Part shown: positions 20,785 to 20,874 of the stretch, one piece after another
How positions within the stretch are numbered: position 1 is the stretch's first letter
Layout of the letters: the number at the start of each line of letters is the position of its first letter
Assembly: GCA_910586275.1 (NCBI GenBank)
Contig: CAJUIM010000061.1
Span: 1 to 20,874 of the forward strand
From: an uncultured Lachnospiraceae bacterium
GTDB taxonomy: Bacteria; Bacillota; Clostridia; Lachnospirales; Lachnospiraceae
DNA length: 20,874 nt
Direction: 5' to 3'
The notes under the pieces: model-generated
The model's input: only the letters and a program-made list of their open reading frames with translations
What the model was told of the DNA's origin: nothing
The model's database searches: none
Translations under genes and position numbers: made by a program

Positions 20785-20874
20785 CTATTGCTTCAAATCT
20801 TATATAAATTTTGGTAACGGTTCAGCCTGAATGTTGTGTTGAGAGGAGGACGCACGGGAGGGATTTTTTTGCGG

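Overview
The window looks like chromosomal DNA of a Gram-positive anaerobe of the class Clostridia, most likely a Lachnospiraceae-type gut bacterium. This rests on the gene set and order, strong AGGAGG-like ribosome binding sites, sigma-A-type promoters, a RibU vitamin transporter under an FMN riboswitch, a YknXYZ/MacB-like ABC exporter and secA followed by a frameshifted prfB. It is mostly a core-genome region. I see no phage, insertion sequence, CRISPR array or integrase.

Layout. (1) Positions 1-43 hold the 5' part of a tRNA-Ser(UGA) on the minus strand, cut by the window edge, with its own promoter. (2) Positions 235-6285 are one long minus-strand gene run, read from high to low coordinates: YcxB-like membrane protein, tsaE, tsaB, rimI, a small CxxC protein, RNase Z, a single-pass membrane protein of unknown function, tsaD and ispD. 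It collects the bacterial t6A tRNA-modification proteins TsaE, TsaB and TsaD together with tRNA 3' processing (RNase Z). It appears to start from a promoter near 6715-6742 with a leader of about 420 nt that carries eight copies of a 16-bp purine/pyrimidine tandem repeat. (3) Positions 7059-10579 are a three-gene ABC exporter operon (ATPase, adaptor, permease; minus strand). Its promoter has a perfect 10-bp inverted repeat over the -10 box, and a second candidate promoter upstream has three phased TTAAG repeats. (4) Positions 11046-12130 are ribU and its FMN riboswitch with an attenuator (minus). (5) Positions 12330-14762 are tex, with an unusual low-complexity insert (minus). (6) Positions 14906-16857 are three plus-strand genes: an Asn/Gly-rich DUF4190-like membrane protein, a zincin-like HEQEH protein with two CxxC pairs, and a DUF975-like membrane protein. 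(7) Positions 16932-20678 are secA-prfB (minus); prfB needs a +1 programmed frameshift.

How the genes work together: the tsa/rnz/ispD cluster is housekeeping (tRNA maturation and isoprenoid precursors). The ABC operon looks like a regulated export or self-protection system. ribU is feedback-controlled by FMN. secA/prfB serve protein export and translation termination.

The observations most worth a second look are the tandem-repeat leader, the zincin/CxxC protein and its membrane neighbours, the two layers of candidate control on the ABC operon, the insert in Tex, and several very short open frames between genes. Nothing here is clearly a new defence or mobile system. All assignments come from reading the sequence, without database searches.
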